NCBI GenBank assembly: GCA_944387065.1
Contig: CALXDM010000002.1
Coordinates: 1-64,000, forward strand
DNA from: an uncultured Oscillospiraceae bacterium
Lineage (GTDB): Bacteria; Bacillota; Clostridia; Oscillospirales; Oscillospiraceae
Reading direction: 5' to 3'
DNA: 64,000 nucleotides
Part shown: piece by piece, positions 24,409 to 34,100 of the stretch
Layout of the letters: each line of letters opens with the position of its first letter
Position numbering within the stretch: position 1 is the first letter of the stretch
The notes under the pieces: generated by a model
What the model was told of the DNA's origin: nothing
What the model saw: only the letters and a program-made list of their open reading frames with translations
The model's database searches: none
Position numbers and translations under genes: made by a program

Positions 24409-25194
24409 TCAATCCACCAGTATCATCTTACGCGCCGATTTTGTCTTGCTGGGTTCCTGCTCATGCTCGTTTTTCAACTGCTCCAACCGCGCCATCAGTC
24501 CTTGGAACAGGGTTCTATTATCCACTTCCTGCCCCGGATCTACGCACGAAAACCGGGCAAGATAACGCTTGATCATTTGTCTTGATACGGCAAATTTTTG
24601 GTCCAGCCACTGTATGCAAAGCGCTGCATCGAGATCTGGAATACCTCCAATGGCGAGTGCCTCTTCTGCGTAAGCTGCAACAATATCCGGAGACAAGCTT
24701 GTTCCCCCAGGGGCTGACCAGCTCTCGTGGATTGTATTCAGCGTATCATATAGTGTTTCTCGGTCGCGGAAGTCTGTGTACGCACACCGTAAGTATGCTC
24801 CTGGCTGGAGTCGAAACCGACATAATTCCAATTCACCGGAACCCAGCCGTTCATGGGCGGACAGCATAAGGGAAAACCTCCGCATATCGCAGGTATCATC
24901 CCCTTCATTGCTCCCAATGTACAATTTGAGATACCGAATTTCATCGGTAGGGTAATATTCCACACTTACCGGCTCGCGCACCCCAAACAATTCGCCTTCA
25001 AAGCATATGATGCCAGGTCCCATGGTCACCGTGTCCGTGGTAGTAAACAACTTACAGCCTGCCAGAATACCGTTTCCCCATCCCTGAAAAAACAGGTGCG
25101 GGAAGTCAAAGCATTGCCATTCCAGGGCTGACATATGCTCTGCTCTGAGCAGTTTCCCTGATGAGAATCGCGGTCTTTTGTAATAGGGACTCAC
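24409..25194 (-). CDS. Probable baseplate-associated protein with F-S-G-K-L-L N-terminus
   Basis: The 261-residue protein starts at a GTG with GGAGGCGATATT upstream. Its opening (KRPRFSSGKLLRAEHMSALE) resembles the 'F..G.LL.a.d' start of baseplate and receptor-binding components of contractile injection systems, followed by a beta-rich core to about residue 150 and a helical C-terminal half with a Lys/Glu-rich tail. I cannot name a family. It lies between the Hsp70-like gene (20-base gap) and the DUF4280 gene (stop overlaps the alternative start), so it is probably made with the spike parts. Confidence 0.55.
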   Translation of the reverse strand: MSPYYKRPRFSSGKLLRAEHMSALEWQCFDFPHLFFQGWGNGILAGCKLFTTTDTVTMGPGIICFEGELFGVREPVSVEYYPTDEIRYLKLYIGSNEGDDTCDMRRFSLMLSAHERLGSGELELCRFRLQPGAYLRCAYTDFRDRETLYDTLNTIHESWSAPGGTSLSPDIVAAYAEEALAIGGIPDLDAALCIQWLDQKFAVSRQMIKRYLARFSCVDPGQEVDNRTLFQGLMARLEQLKNEHEQEPSKTKSARKMILVD

Positions 25195-25214
25195 AATATC
25201 GCCTCCTTTGGACC

Positions 25215-27833
25215 CTACCTGGTTCCATCAAAGAAATTAGTTACCCATCCCTCCGTTTCAAAACGGAAAAACTGCTCTGGCCCTAATTGAAGCTGACCGT
25301 CCCGGCGCAGGACGGGGACCACTGTAAATCCCCAACGGCTCTCGTCAGCCAGAATAAAAAGCTTTAGCTCCTTGTCCACAATATCGTCCAGATCATCCTG
25401 CCTGATCTGGCCTCCAAATTTGGCCACGATATCCTCTGGCTGCTCGTTCTCGAACTGCGTGGGATCACAGATACAATTGTAGACATACCGCTGCCGCCCT
25501 TCCGAGTCTTTTAGGAACAGCTTTAGTGTCAGATCAGCCATGTTGCGGGAGATAAAGCCGCGAATTTTAGAACGGTCAAGGCTATGGATCAATATCTTTT
25601 CCTCGTTGGTATGTGTGAACGCTGTTACCACATAAGGAAAAGCGGCCTGACTGTGATTGATCTGCACATCAGCATAGCCGAATTTGCAATCTTTCAGGTA
25701 CTTGATCGCACCATTTAGACAAATTAGTTTTAATTCATGAAGCCGTTCGCCATCCTCCTGGCGTCTGGATGATTCGATGATCTTCCCAGGGATAAACTCC
25801 TTTAGCGCCTCACGGAAAATATCAATTCTGCAGGATTGGCCGGTGAGCCGCAGGATTTCATAGTCCTGCAATCCGTCCCTTTCATATGGCCCTTCCAAAA
25901 ACTGTCGGACAATCCCATAGATATCCGCACGCAGAAGAAGATTCAACTCATAAATGTTGATATACGCTGTGGGAATATCTTTCAGCGTCTGTAAGCATCC
26001 GTTCTGCCGGGCGGAAAGTTTCCAGCGGTCCACTATCAGGCATTCTGTTGCCGTTTCATGGAGTGGAACACTGGAAATGGCCATACGTAGGATATTACTG
26101 CGGGTATAAAACGTTTTTTTCACACGTTCCGCAGTTTCAAATAGGAAATAGAAATTATTTTTAACGGCGTAATAGTCCGCACGACTGCTGTGCTCATAAT
26201 CTCGGAAGCGAGTTGGCAGGATCTGTTCTGCCTGCTCATAGGCTCTGTCCAGACCAGAGTACACAGCATCCACACCGTCACGATCCACATGCCGAAACAC
26301 GTCCACATCAAAATCTCGAATCAGTTCTCCTGGATCTGGGATACCATCGCCACCCAACTGGCGGGCTAGGTTCAGCTTAAGCATCTGCATCACTCGATAC
26401 GTCAGGTTATTGCCGCCAAAATCAGTATTGCCATTCTCATATGCAGTCGTAATGTCGATTTTATAGGCCACACGCCGGTCAGAGATGCGGAACCGGCACG
26501 ATGAGAGATCTGTGGTACCGCCTCCACAGTCGATAATGAGCGCCTGGTAAAACTGCCCGTCCGTGTACCGCTTTTCAGCAACCATCTCGGAGATTGTATT
26601 GTAAAGGACTGCAACACCTTCGTCTAACATGTTCTCATTTTCAATCTGGTAGTCAGGCAGGATGTCCTGAAAGAAGCGGGCAAAGAGTGGCTTTTGCTTG
26701 ACAGGTGCCGAGATGTGGATAGATTTGAAGTTACACTTGAATCTCTGTCGGGCGCAGCTAATTACAAACTCTAGGTATGCCTTGATAATATCCCTGCGAG
26801 GTGCATAGGCCCGGCGGCCCTGGCGGTCTACCAGTTCTTCGGTTCGGTCAGCGTCACCCACCCATCGCTTTAGATCATAGAACACACAGAAACCCTCGTC
26901 AATATAGCTTAAGTGGAACAGGCGGTTGGCCTCATGTCCAAATGCGTAGCGAACTTCACCGTTGTCAATACTGACTACTGCGGCCACCGTTGGCAAAATC
27001 AGAGTCTCCGCATCATGATGTTCCACATCTAGGTAAGATACATAATTGATTTGATCCCGTTTTAAAATCTGGGTGATCGGATCGCCATTGAGCCCTTCAA
27101 AATAAGTGTTGTCTAAGTAAATGCCAGCAGTAGTATTGGAAGATCCAAAGTCAATGGCCAGTGGCATCCTACTTTCCAGCAGCGGCCGCACCTCAAAATT
27201 GAGGACTGGAACCACGTAGAAACGAAGATGTTCCGGGACAATGGGCGCCTCCTCCATATAAATTTTGTAGAGAAGATCCGACTGTGTCCTGTCCATACAA
27301 TATAGGGTATAGTTGCGGACCTTCGATTCTTTGCAGTCCAGTCCCGCCGCCTTTGTGATAAAGAGTTCCTCGAAACTGTTTCCATAGGCACGCAGGTTAA
27401 AGATCGCGCATAGTTCTCCATCACTGATTAACAAAGCGTTGGTATCCGCTAGTTCTGGCATGTATCCAATGGTAAAATGATCAAAGTATTCAATAGATGT
27501 CCCGTTATAGGCCGTGATTTTAGCACAACCGCGCAGAGTTCCGGGACTGTTTAGATTCAGCCGCGCAGAGGAAAGTAGGCTCTCTAACCGCTCCCATCCA
27601 CCCTCTACTGGTTTGGTAATAAAGAGCCGATCCTCCCGGCCGCGGAAGCGTATGATCTGCCGGATCAGCACATCCTTATCCAAAGGGGCATGGATACCGT
27701 TAATCAGCCGTTCCTGGCGGCAGATTTCCCGAAGCTGGTAGGTGGTCATCAGCTCCAGCTCCTCGCGGCTATAGTAGTTCAAGGTTTCCTTTTGAATCGC
27801 GCCGCGATTGAGTGTATAGCTGTACCTGCTCAA
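25215..27833 (-). CDS. Hsp70/actin-fold ATPase with SAP-like N-terminus
   Basis: The 872-residue protein starts at TTG (AGGCGG site). Residues about 25-70 (TTYQLREICRQERLING) resemble a SAP-like helix pair. The actin/Hsp70 phosphate-1 loop is LAIDFGSSNTTAG (about 225-236) and phosphate-2 is LIIDCGGGTTDLSS (about 433-446). These residues are intact, so ATP binding is likely. A long C-terminal region (about 600-872) has a helical part and a beta-rich end. It is longer than DnaK (about 640) and has no clear substrate-binding domain. A J-domain gene in the same block makes a chaperone pair plausible. It may assemble or recycle the sheath in place of an AAA+ ATPase; that is speculation. Confidence 0.8.
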   Translation of the reverse strand: MSRYSYTLNRGAIQKETLNYYSREELELMTTYQLREICRQERLINGIHAPLDKDVLIRQIIRFRGREDRLFITKPVEGGWERLESLLSSARLNLNSPGTLRGCAKITAYNGTSIEYFDHFTIGYMPELADTNALLISDGELCAIFNLRAYGNSFEELFITKAAGLDCKESKVRNYTLYCMDRTQSDLLYKIYMEEAPIVPEHLRFYVVPVLNFEVRPLLESRMPLAIDFGSSNTTAGIYLDNTYFEGLNGDPITQILKRDQINYVSYLDVEHHDAETLILPTVAAVVSIDNGEVRYAFGHEANRLFHLSYIDEGFCVFYDLKRWVGDADRTEELVDRQGRRAYAPRRDIIKAYLEFVISCARQRFKCNFKSIHISAPVKQKPLFARFFQDILPDYQIENENMLDEGVAVLYNTISEMVAEKRYTDGQFYQALIIDCGGGTTDLSSCRFRISDRRVAYKIDITTAYENGNTDFGGNNLTYRVMQMLKLNLARQLGGDGIPDPGELIRDFDVDVFRHVDRDGVDAVYSGLDRAYEQAEQILPTRFRDYEHSSRADYYAVKNNFYFLFETAERVKKTFYTRSNILRMAISSVPLHETATECLIVDRWKLSARQNGCLQTLKDIPTAYINIYELNLLLRADIYGIVRQFLEGPYERDGLQDYEILRLTGQSCRIDIFREALKEFIPGKIIESSRRQEDGERLHELKLICLNGAIKYLKDCKFGYADVQINHSQAAFPYVVTAFTHTNEEKILIHSLDRSKIRGFISRNMADLTLKLFLKDSEGRQRYVYNCICDPTQFENEQPEDIVAKFGGQIRQDDLDDIVDKELKLFILADESRWGFTVVPVLRRDGQLQLGPEQFFRFETEGWVTNFFDGTR

Positions 27834-27853
27834 GTAGATCGCCGCCTTTCTAA

Positions 27854-28546
27854 CTAATAGATTTCCATGTTGTCAGCATGCATTGTGATATCAACACCGA
27901 TGACACCAAAATGGTGCTCCCAAAACACACGCAACCGGTGACTGATGGGGAGAAACAGATCTTCAATCAGGTGTATATAATGCTCCATCCGCTCATCTTT
28001 TTTGTGCGCGACAAAGAGAAGGAGCTGCTTGGGATCATAGCGTTCCTGATAAAGCAGTGCGTCCGGAAACAGCAATACGGTTGCTTTTCGGAACAATAGC
28101 AGGGAGGAACCAACCTGGATTTGCACCAAAGCCAATGCGGCCAATCGTTCTCGTTTCTCAGGATTGACCGCTTGGAGATGCGCGGCAATGGACGCGCCAA
28201 ATCCTCCGCCTTCCATCTCCCGCATCAGGCAGCGAACATAAAATTCCCGCTTTGTAAGCCCATGGTGGAGATCTGTATAGACCAGATAGTGGGACACCGC
28301 ATCAAATAAATATGTTTGGACAGTTGGGAGGTCGGTAAAATCCTCCCGCAGCAGATCATGGAACATGGAGTCAAACCGGTAAAGCGGATTGTACTCGATC
28401 TCCGGCCCCTCGGCTTTGGTCTCGTTCAGTATAGGAAAAGCCTGCTCATACCAGGGGCTCCTATCTTTTGCCGGGCGGAAAAATAGGTTTTCTTCACTGG
28501 AGCCATTCTGTTTGGCATTCAGCACAATGTCCCAAATAAAATTCAT
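27854..28546 (-). CDS. Injection-system operon protein, unknown (230 residues)
   Basis: I do not recognise a family. The protein is soluble and mixed in structure, with a helical middle (LYRFDSMFHDLLREDFTDLP) and a C-terminal part LFLPISHRLRVFWEHHFGVIGVD. It starts at ATG with GGGAGG upstream. It lies 12 bases after the 433-residue gene and 20 bases before the Hsp70-like gene. Its constant place among putative tube, spike and chaperone genes suggests a baseplate or assembly part (for example a TssE- or TssG-like role), but nothing in the residues proves it. Confidence 0.6.
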   Translation of the reverse strand: MNFIWDIVLNAKQNGSSEENLFFRPAKDRSPWYEQAFPILNETKAEGPEIEYNPLYRFDSMFHDLLREDFTDLPTVQTYLFDAVSHYLVYTDLHHGLTKREFYVRCLMREMEGGGFGASIAAHLQAVNPEKRERLAALALVQIQVGSSLLLFRKATVLLFPDALLYQERYDPKQLLLFVAHKKDERMEHYIHLIEDLFLPISHRLRVFWEHHFGVIGVDITMHADNMEIY

Positions 28547-28558
28547 CTCCAGACCTCC

Positions 28559-29860
28559 CTAAACCAGCTTCCCCTGGCAGACATACTCTGGAAAGAAGCA
28601 CTGCACCTGTGAAACCAGGAAGCTCACAATATCCAGGGTGAGAAAATCATCAGGACGCTTCGTGGCAAAGAGGAGTGTCATCGCCATACCAGACTTCTGC
28701 GTCCGCAGCTCATCCACAATAAAGTCATCCATAGAATAAGTCTGACCTTTTGCACCAGCAAGAGGTTCCAAAATGACATCTTGAAAAATTGCGTAGTCCT
28801 CATAGCCATAGGCAGACAAGATCCGGGAAATTTCAGCCCTGGTTTTCACCCCTCTTCGGTAACGGTCAGACAAATTCCCAGCAAAACTCTCCCGGCTCAG
28901 GTTAGAGAGGACTGGGTATATCGTATGGGACCGTTTGCTGGGAGGGTCCACTTGGTAGAGCTCCCATTGATGCGGGTTTTCCTGCGGGCAGGTAATAATG
29001 AGATCACCATTCACACGGCGGATATTGACAATTTCTACATCTGTATTTACAACTAGGTATTGCCGGCCCTCGTCCAGGCGGTGAGCAAAGATACGGTGGT
29101 CATAAATTGTCCGGTCCACGCATGGTTCTGGATAGGTACTGGTTTTTTCAAAGATAGGTTTGAGGTTCCACAGCGGAAAACAATCATAGCGGACGTAAGC
29201 CGCATAGTCCTCAAAGTCCACACGGATCTCCTGAATCGTTTCCTTTGGATCAATATCCTCTACGGAAATTAACTCTACCCGCAAAAATTTGTGAAGGTAG
29301 GCTTCACATACCGTAGACCATGGACGAAAATTTGTAATAAAAATTTGATAAAGGGCCGCGAGTTGCTTGGTATACGCAGTGTCTGGCCGCACTGTGAACT
29401 TGGCGCGATATTGACCGTGCTCCGTGTAGACAACACCATGATAGATATGGCCTGGATCAGAAAATGCCTGAATTGTCTGGTAGTCACTCTCCAGAAAGAT
29501 CGAATACAGGGGATAGGGGCAATTGTTGCTCAAGCACTCCCACAGATCTTCCACCGAATAAACCGGCTTTTCAGTATCTGAGGCTAGAATCGGATGGAGA
29601 AACGGGTCAGTAGCGTCATAGTGTGCTCGATCCACCATCCCAATATAAATTGCATAGTCGCTCTGCACCGACTCCAACTCGCCAAATATCCGAGTCTCCA
29701 GCTCAGAAAACTCATGCTGCGTGTATCTGTACAATTCCAGCAGCATTTTCTCTGTAATATCCTTGAATATCTTGCGCTCTCCTAGATCCTGGATTTCCAG
29801 CGCCCGTTTTGCTAGATATTCTTCCATGTTTAAGCCCAGTTCAAATACACTTTCCGCCAT
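28559..29860 (-). CDS. Injection-system operon protein, candidate baseplate component (433 residues)
   Basis: The ATG at 29860 with GGGAGGGATT upstream is preferred to an in-frame start at 29899. The N-terminal helices (ERKIFKDITEKMLLELYRY) are followed by beta-rich segments through the middle and a helical end. I see no signal peptide, membrane span or catalytic motif. By size and position it could fill the place of TssF, the large baseplate wedge protein, but I see no conserved TssF motif. The 253 bases on its downstream-of-TPR-gene side (29861-30113) hold no gene; they contain a short inverted repeat around 29966-29997. Confidence 0.6.
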   Translation of the reverse strand: MAESVFELGLNMEEYLAKRALEIQDLGERKIFKDITEKMLLELYRYTQHEFSELETRIFGELESVQSDYAIYIGMVDRAHYDATDPFLHPILASDTEKPVYSVEDLWECLSNNCPYPLYSIFLESDYQTIQAFSDPGHIYHGVVYTEHGQYRAKFTVRPDTAYTKQLAALYQIFITNFRPWSTVCEAYLHKFLRVELISVEDIDPKETIQEIRVDFEDYAAYVRYDCFPLWNLKPIFEKTSTYPEPCVDRTIYDHRIFAHRLDEGRQYLVVNTDVEIVNIRRVNGDLIITCPQENPHQWELYQVDPPSKRSHTIYPVLSNLSRESFAGNLSDRYRRGVKTRAEISRILSAYGYEDYAIFQDVILEPLAGAKGQTYSMDDFIVDELRTQKSGMAMTLLFATKRPDDFLTLDIVSFLVSQVQCFFPEYVCQGKLV

Positions 29861-30113
29861 AATCCCTCCCAGGCGTCTCACGTCGAAGTGCTGCGGCACT
29901 CTACAGGAGCACCGTCAGCTGTGCGCAAAGACGGCCGCTTCCCGGTCAGCGGCGACCCGTTTTTATGTGTGAAGAGTGGTAGAAGATCATCACACATCCC
30001 TTATTAGTTCCATGCGTGGCTTAGCTATTCTCCAATCCTGCCAGTGCCAGCTCTGGCGGAACCGCTTCCCGCCCATCTTGACTTCTTTGCTCCCCGTTTT
30101 GCTCGGTCTGCTC

Positions 30114-31931
30114 CTACTCTATTCCCGTCTGCTCCTCTTCTACTTTTCCATCAGTCTCTTCAGCCGCCTGAGCCTCCTCCTCTGCACTAATCCCCATTTC
30201 CACTAGTTCCATCTTGCGCAAGACTTCGGCGACTTTATCATCATTTTGTATGCTAGCGTATACATCCTTCGCCAACAGATAGTATTTTTTTGCCTGAACA
30301 TAATTTTTCTCCGCATAAGCAGTCTCGGCCAAACCCATATATTCTTCCGCTTCTGCTGCCCGTTCGCGCTGTGCAGCCAGCTTCTCTTCTGCTGCGGCAA
30401 TTTTGATCGTCAAGGCAGTGACCTGCGCTTCATCCTCCAGTGCTATATACTTTTGGTGGGCGGTCGTATAGTAGGCTAACGCGGCGGTGTAGTCTCCGCT
30501 GGCAAAGGCTGTGTCCCCTGCGGACAATACACTTGCAGCGGCTAACTGATCCTCAGTTGTCTGCTGGGCAGCCGCCTCATTATCCTCCTGCTCTTGCTTC
30601 ATAGATTGATACAACCGTTCCAAAGCTGTGGTAGCGCTGTCTCTCCCTTCGGTGAAGTGGATATTTCCAGCCAAAAGCTGTGCTGCCGTATACTGCGCCT
30701 CCGCCTTATCGTATTGGAGATTATTCGCCAACGTATCACCAAGTGAGATCATGTCATAGACAGTGAGATACTGCCCAGTTTGATCCAGGCGCTCTTGAAT
30801 GTAGTCTGCACCAAGGTTATCCGCATAGCGTGACCGAATTTGTGCATTGCGATAATTGCGCTGGGCATCCCGATAATCCCCTGAATCAAGGTCGGAATCT
30901 CCAGCCATTACGCTTTCAATTAACTTCATATAATTGGATGCGTCATCCTGTATCTCTTGGTTTTTTAGTTTGCCGGCCAGATCAAGCGCATTCTGGCATT
31001 CACTCTGGGCCCGTGGGTAATTGTCAGCCTGAATGTACTCTATAGCATTATAAAAGCTCTGCTCCATATCAGCGATATCGTTTTTACGGTTATTGTAGAT
31101 GACAAACAACGTAACGGTCAGAATAGCTATCACGAGTATTGTAGGAATGGCAATCATAAGGATTCTACGAATTTTCCGCTTTCGGTTTGGGTCAACAAAG
31201 ACCTTGTTAAAAAAGATTGCCGCGAAGGTGTACTTCTCCAATCCTTTGGGCTGACGCGAGAGGAGCATATCTTCCACAGAGTCCACAACAGACTGCGGTT
31301 CATCTGCGGCATCGGCAAATACGTCCTTTAGCTCTCCTTCATCGATATTTTCCCAAATGCCTCGTGTGTAGAGAATAGCGGCATCGGCGTTTATCAGTTT
31401 AAATTTTTTAGATATGTAGGGGGAAAAGCCTTTTTCCTGCCCAATATAGCAGAAAAGATTGTGTCGTTCCGCGTGCTGGGCAAGCTTATCTTCCTCCAGC
31501 TGCTCCTCATGAACCATGTCCATACTTAGGGAGCTATCCCGGCTTTGCATTCGCAAGAACCCATCACGGTATAGACGGAAGCGGGTGTTGCCGGCCTGCC
31601 CATAGCGAAGTTTTACATAATTTGTGACAAGCACAGTCACAGATGCTTTCAGCTTCATTTTGCTTCTGGCACTGAGCAGGGCGCGGTTTGCCGCCCGCAA
31701 ATACCTCCGAACAGCGCGCTTGCCCATGGATGGAGCTTCCAAAAACGCCGAGACAATGCTATCTACCGCTAGTCTGGCGCTGATGGCATCTACATTATCG
31801 TCAATTCCGTCTGCTATGACATAGCAAGCGAATTTATCTAGCTCTACAAACCCGAAAAAATCCGTATTTTTTAACTTCCGACTGGCTTCTGAGGTAAATG
31901 CAGTTAAAAATTCGGAATTTTGCTTTCTCAT
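30114..31931 (-). CDS. Membrane PP2C-like protein with degenerate active site and extracellular TPRs
   Basis: The 605-residue protein has a PP2C-like N-terminal domain (residues 1 to about 255), one transmembrane helix (about 265-288, ILMIAIPTILVIAILTVTLF) and about 300 residues of helical TPR-like repeats outside, ending in a Glu-rich tail. The usual ADGMGG is ADGIDD (40-45), the later S/T-D-G metal motif is YTRGIWENI with Arg in place of Asp, and the final D-N motif reads EKYT. It probably does not hydrolyse phosphate. It overlaps the active PP2C gene by ATGA. I infer a sensor or scaffold linking outside signals to the phosphoprotein circuit. Confidence 0.7.
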   Translation of the reverse strand: MRKQNSEFLTAFTSEASRKLKNTDFFGFVELDKFACYVIADGIDDNVDAISARLAVDSIVSAFLEAPSMGKRAVRRYLRAANRALLSARSKMKLKASVTVLVTNYVKLRYGQAGNTRFRLYRDGFLRMQSRDSSLSMDMVHEEQLEEDKLAQHAERHNLFCYIGQEKGFSPYISKKFKLINADAAILYTRGIWENIDEGELKDVFADAADEPQSVVDSVEDMLLSRQPKGLEKYTFAAIFFNKVFVDPNRKRKIRRILMIAIPTILVIAILTVTLFVIYNNRKNDIADMEQSFYNAIEYIQADNYPRAQSECQNALDLAGKLKNQEIQDDASNYMKLIESVMAGDSDLDSGDYRDAQRNYRNAQIRSRYADNLGADYIQERLDQTGQYLTVYDMISLGDTLANNLQYDKAEAQYTAAQLLAGNIHFTEGRDSATTALERLYQSMKQEQEDNEAAAQQTTEDQLAAASVLSAGDTAFASGDYTAALAYYTTAHQKYIALEDEAQVTALTIKIAAAEEKLAAQRERAAEAEEYMGLAETAYAEKNYVQAKKYYLLAKDVYASIQNDDKVAEVLRKMELVEMGISAEEEAQAAEETDGKVEEEQTGIE

Positions 31932-32767
31932 GATCCGCCTCCATTCCAGCGTATCAGGATCACACTGGCATTGTCCTTATGCTCAGCCGAACTGGTATTG
32001 ACCCGCTCTGTAATCTCAAACGCCATACGCTGGCAGTCCTGGCCATGGGCAAGAATATCCTCAATATCTCGCCAGGGGATCATATCGTACACGCCATCGC
32101 TCATCAGCACGATGATATCGCCTTTATGTAGGCATATGGGCCGGTCAATATACTCCACATCCTTAAATCCGTCCTGGCCGATATAGTTATACAGGCGGTG
32201 AGTTTCCAACAAGATCAGAGCATCTTCACGGGAAAGCCGCCCAATCCGGAATTTCTCCTCAGCCAGAACGTCCAACGTATGCCCTGCAGACATCGGAACC
32301 AAATCCCCATCACGGTAGACGCAAATTTTCACATTGCCAACCACCGCGTAGTACAGCCATCCCTCCCGCACGATAGCAGCGCCTACACTGGCAGATCCCC
32401 GCCGCTCATCGCCCAATATCCGTAGAATAGCCCGGTTCGCGGCATTAAACGCTTTCCGGAAATAATATTGGGGGTTGTCAAAGGCGTTGTAGTCTTTGAA
32501 GAGATCCAAAAAAACTTCTACTGCTGCCCGGCTGGCAATCCGACCTCCATACTCCTTTCCCATACCATCAGCCAAGACAGCCAGCAACCCGGATCGGGTG
32601 AAGAGGGTATCGACCTGATCCTCCTGCACCTCTCGGCTTCCAATTGTCATAGAGGAGCCAACATCTGTCCCACTGGATATCCGATGAGTTCTCAAAGCAA
32701 TGAACCGAACCAGCAGCAGTATGGATGCCAAACAGCCCAATCCCCACAGAATCATTTCAGGGGTCAT
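31928..32767 (-). CDS. Membrane-anchored PP2C-type Ser/Thr phosphatase
   Basis: The 279-residue protein has an N-terminal membrane helix (residues about 7-25) and a full PP2C domain. Metal-binding motifs are intact: SREVQEDQVD (E49-D50), LADGMGK (D67-G68), LMSDGVYDMI near 227, and the final KDNASVIL near D265. PP2C enzymes remove phosphate from Ser/Thr using Mn2+ or Mg2+. In the Pseudomonas T6SS, PppA of this family counteracts a kinase that phosphorylates the FHA protein. Here two FHA genes follow on the same strand. A kinase is not visible in the window. It acts at the cytoplasmic face. Confidence 0.85.
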   Translation of the reverse strand: MTPEMILWGLGCLASILLLVRFIALRTHRISSGTDVGSSMTIGSREVQEDQVDTLFTRSGLLAVLADGMGKEYGGRIASRAAVEVFLDLFKDYNAFDNPQYYFRKAFNAANRAILRILGDERRGSASVGAAIVREGWLYYAVVGNVKICVYRDGDLVPMSAGHTLDVLAEEKFRIGRLSREDALILLETHRLYNYIGQDGFKDVEYIDRPICLHKGDIIVLMSDGVYDMIPWRDIEDILAHGQDCQRMAFEITERVNTSSAEHKDNASVILIRWNGGGS

Positions 32768-32782
32768 GCGGTTTGCTCCCTT

Positions 32783-33304
32783 CTATTTGATGTCATTCTG
32801 TTTTTGCCCCCACATGAAGTGGTCTCCACAGAAAGAAATAAACAAGAATTTGGACTTACCCAGTTCAATTTCATCATACGGATTTAGGGGGGTTGGTGCA
32901 TAGAGCGCGTTGCCGTTGAGATAGACAATACCGTTTGCATCACCCGGTAGCAGGACAGTTTCCCGCTTTTTGGGGTCAAAGACGATAACGGCGTGATTCC
33001 GACGGGATATCTCGTTGTCACCCAGGATCTGAATGTCCATGTCGTCCGCCCGTCCCACAAAATTCTTACCTTGGACAACCTGGTAGTCTTTCCCCTGGCG
33101 CGGGCCGTCAATGCACACGATCCAGCCACATACCGGCTTCACATCTTCTCGGAATAGGTCTTCTTCAATCTCAACCTGTGTCCGCTGAACCTCTTTCTTT
33201 TCCTTGGTTGACGTCTCAATATTGCAGTAGGGACACACCGTCCCATACCTGCGTTTACTGAACATGTGCCCATTCTGGCAACGGATCAAATTGGATTCCC
33301 CCAT
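32783..33304 (-). CDS. Zinc-ribbon FHA-domain protein
   Basis: The 173-residue protein begins with a zinc ribbon-like knuckle (C9-H13 and C24-P-Y-C27), followed by a charged linker and an FHA domain at residues about 58-165. The phosphothreonine-binding residues are present: G84-R85, S100 with RRNH (H104) and the later N130-G131. FHA domains bind phosphothreonine peptides; in T6SS loci the FHA protein turns on assembly when phosphorylated partners are present. It has no membrane span, unlike the neighbour at 33452. ATG start with AAGGAG upstream. A 147-base gap separates the two FHA genes. Confidence 0.85.
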   Translation of the reverse strand: MGESNLIRCQNGHMFSKRRYGTVCPYCNIETSTKEKKEVQRTQVEIEEDLFREDVKPVCGWIVCIDGPRQGKDYQVVQGKNFVGRADDMDIQILGDNEISRRNHAVIVFDPKKRETVLLPGDANGIVYLNGNALYAPTPLNPYDEIELGKSKFLFISFCGDHFMWGQKQNDIK

Positions 33305-33451
33305 AGCACAATCTCCTTATATTATCAGATTTGCAAGCGAGACGACGCAGACCTGCGCGACTGCCATGCATTCATCATTCCTAAAAATGCCCGTCATCCT
33401 TCCATAGATATAGCACAGTTATGACAAGCTTCTTCGCTTTATTTGAGGTAC

Positions 33452-34003
33452 TCACCGAATCAGCAGCCGCGCCAGCCCAACATGGATCATATCACCAGCA
33501 TCTAATTTGCAGGGATGAAACGGCGCCAGTTTGTATTTCCGTCCATCTTTTCTGGATTGTATGCTCACACCATTATGAGAGGCCAAATCTTCTATATACC
33601 ATGTCCCATCGGTATAATTTAGCACAGCATGTTCCGCGTCCACTGTACTGGCGTAGGTGGAGGAACTAAGGCTAATATCAACCTGGTTCTCTCCGGCATC
33701 CCTACCGATGACCATACTTGCCTTTCCATACAGAGTCCAGGAAGCAAGCGGCCGATCTTCCTCATTCAATAAAACAGCCTCAGTAACTTTAGCGGCCGGC
33801 TGCATGTGGAACATAGGGGCGCTTTCCTGCAATGGGCTGCGAGACTCATCCCAAATCGCGCAGATCAGAAATGTGAGCAACAATATACCGCTGACAATTA
33901 CTATCACCCAGCGGAGTTGGCCTTCCAAGTAAAAATAGCTAATCAGGATTATGGTGCTTCCAATTAAAACCAGCATGAGATCCATCACTCGTCGTAGCTT
34001 CAT
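33452..34003 (-). CDS. Membrane FHA-domain protein
   Basis: The 183-residue protein has two closely spaced membrane helices (about 8-24 and 31-50) and a cytoplasmic FHA domain at about 88-180. The key residues are G100-R101, the Ser run 111-115, H125 and N144-G145, so phosphothreonine binding should be intact. It probably recruits phosphorylated partners to the membrane and may stand in for the membrane anchor of the injection machine, since no TssJLM genes are seen. Start ATG with AAGGAG nine or so bases upstream. The 97-base gap to the J-domain gene holds nothing obvious. Confidence 0.85.
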   Translation of the reverse strand: MKLRRVMDLMLVLIGSTIILISYFYLEGQLRWVIVIVSGILLLTFLICAIWDESRSPLQESAPMFHMQPAAKVTEAVLLNEEDRPLASWTLYGKASMVIGRDAGENQVDISLSSSTYASTVDAEHAVLNYTDGTWYIEDLASHNGVSIQSRKDGRKYKLAPFHPCKLDAGDMIHVGLARLLIR

Positions 34004-34100
34004 GTCCGCGACTCCTTTTTACTTTTTCATTATCTCGTATGCTGAGCGGGACTAGTTCCCCAACTGAGAGATAAATGTTTTGCAATACTTTAAAATCTCA

